Assembly (NCBI GenBank): GCA_041736155.1 | Contig: JBGSUL010000032.1 | Location: 186,001-250,000, forward strand | Source: JANPLN01 sp041736155 | GTDB taxonomy: Bacteria; Bdellovibrionota; Bdellovibrionia; Bdellovibrionales; JAGQZY01 | Reading direction: 5' to 3' | Length of the DNA: 64,000 bases | In this document: positions 63,771-64,000 of the stretch, piece by piece | How the letters are laid out: each line of letters starts with the position of its first letter | Position numbering within the stretch: the stretch's first letter is position 1 | Notes under the pieces: model-generated | Told to the model about the DNA's origin: nothing | Seen by the model: the letters and a program-made list of their open reading frames with translations, nothing else | Database searches by the model: none | Made by a program: the position numbers and the translations under genes

Positions 63771-64000
63771 TTAGTGAGCGTGCTCAGGAGATTTTTGTGC
63801 AGGAGCTTCTTTTTGCGGAGCAGGATCGGCTGCTTTTGTATTGTCGGCCTTTGCATCGTCAGAGAGTGAGATTTGCAGAGCATCAGAAAATTCGAGATAG
63901 GTATCGCTGATGCGTTCCATCTTGGCGGTCCAATCATTGCCGTTTTCAGAGGTGAGGGAGAAAACGCCTTCGCGAGCGATCTTATTAGAGCCACCAGCGT
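63771..64000 (-). CDS. Unknown protein, N-terminus outside the window
   Basis: The frame from the right edge is open to a TAA at 63771-63773 and gives about 75 residues (AREGVFSLTSENGNDWTAKMERISDTYLEF to a Pro/Ala/Lys tail ending SPEHAH). The tail is low-complexity and Ala-rich. No family is recognisable from the fragment. It is 14 nt upstream of the methyltransferase, so they are probably co-transcribed. Confidence 0.6.
   Translation of the reverse strand, partial: AGGSNKIAREGVFSLTSENGNDWTAKMERISDTYLEFSDALQISLSDDAKADNTKAADPAPQKEAPAQKSPEHAH

Noticed and set aside
63725..63994. A 89-codon minus-strand frame at the right edge
   Set aside because: It overlaps the frame ending at 63771, which reads as a sensible protein with a Pro/Ala-rich tail, and the 89-codon frame looks like a shadow. 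It also overlaps the methyltransferase start.

Overview
The window looks like a chromosomal segment of a Gram-negative predatory-type bacterium related to Bdellovibrio (Bdellovibrionota). This is inference. It rests on the very high density of signal peptides and lipoboxes, outer-membrane beta-barrels ending in Phe, a TIGR02147/DUF4423-type regulator (a family abundant in Bdellovibrio and Fibrobacter), a caa3-type oxidase operon in the delta-proteobacterial style, and a PrkA-YeaH-SpoVR operon in a non-spore-former. No plasmid, phage, IS element or CRISPR array was seen.

Layout. 1-5.9 kb: end of a TPR protein, a lipoprotein, a small beta-barrel, and a leftward cluster of two secreted proteins (one with HELGH) behind a TIGR02147 regulator that is frameshifted at an A9 run, plus another lipoprotein. 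6-11 kb: prkA-yeaH-spoVR. 11-24 kb: housekeeping genes (guaC-like, RlmD/TrmA-type methyltransferase, glnB-glnA, a GGCT-fold-like gene, trmL, secA), a zinc-ribbon protein, a coiled-coil protein, and a leftward lipoprotein-SulP-carbonic anhydrase operon. 24-30.8 kb: rightward cytochrome c oxidase operon (small membrane protein, SCO, subunits II, I, III, IV, heme O synthase, heme A synthase). 30.7-42.4 kb: mixed genes (beta-propeller-like protein, maiA and fumarylacetoacetase divergently placed, an RluA-type synthase, a LAS-type peptidase, a Kef antiporter, an AAA_28 ATPase, a phospholipase D). 42.6 kb: tRNA-Ser(GGA). 42.8-62.2 kb: the most unusual part, two divergent operons built on paralogous very large lipoprotein metalloproteases, two outer-membrane beta-barrels, two >1000-residue lipoproteins of unknown type and two secreted proteins. 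62.2-64 kb: RNase P RNA, a TPMT-like methyltransferase and the end of an unknown gene.

How the genes work together. PII and glutamine synthetase form a nitrogen-assimilation unit. Carbonic anhydrase with SulP suggests bicarbonate uptake and interconversion. The oxidase operon carries its own copper chaperone and both heme A biosynthesis enzymes, so it is self-sufficient for aerobic respiration. The 43-62 kb divergon probably makes a cell-surface complex in which zinc proteases and huge lipoproteins sit at the outer membrane beside dedicated barrels. I know of no described system with this layout, and it is my main candidate for an undescribed system.

Two families of extragenic palindromes also stand out. 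One is a roughly 100-nt structured element at 20.0 and 29.7 kb with a compensatory base-pair change between copies. The other is a palindrome built on GGTACGCCG at 12.1 and 62.7 kb. All functional calls come from reading the sequence and recalling families; no database search was run.
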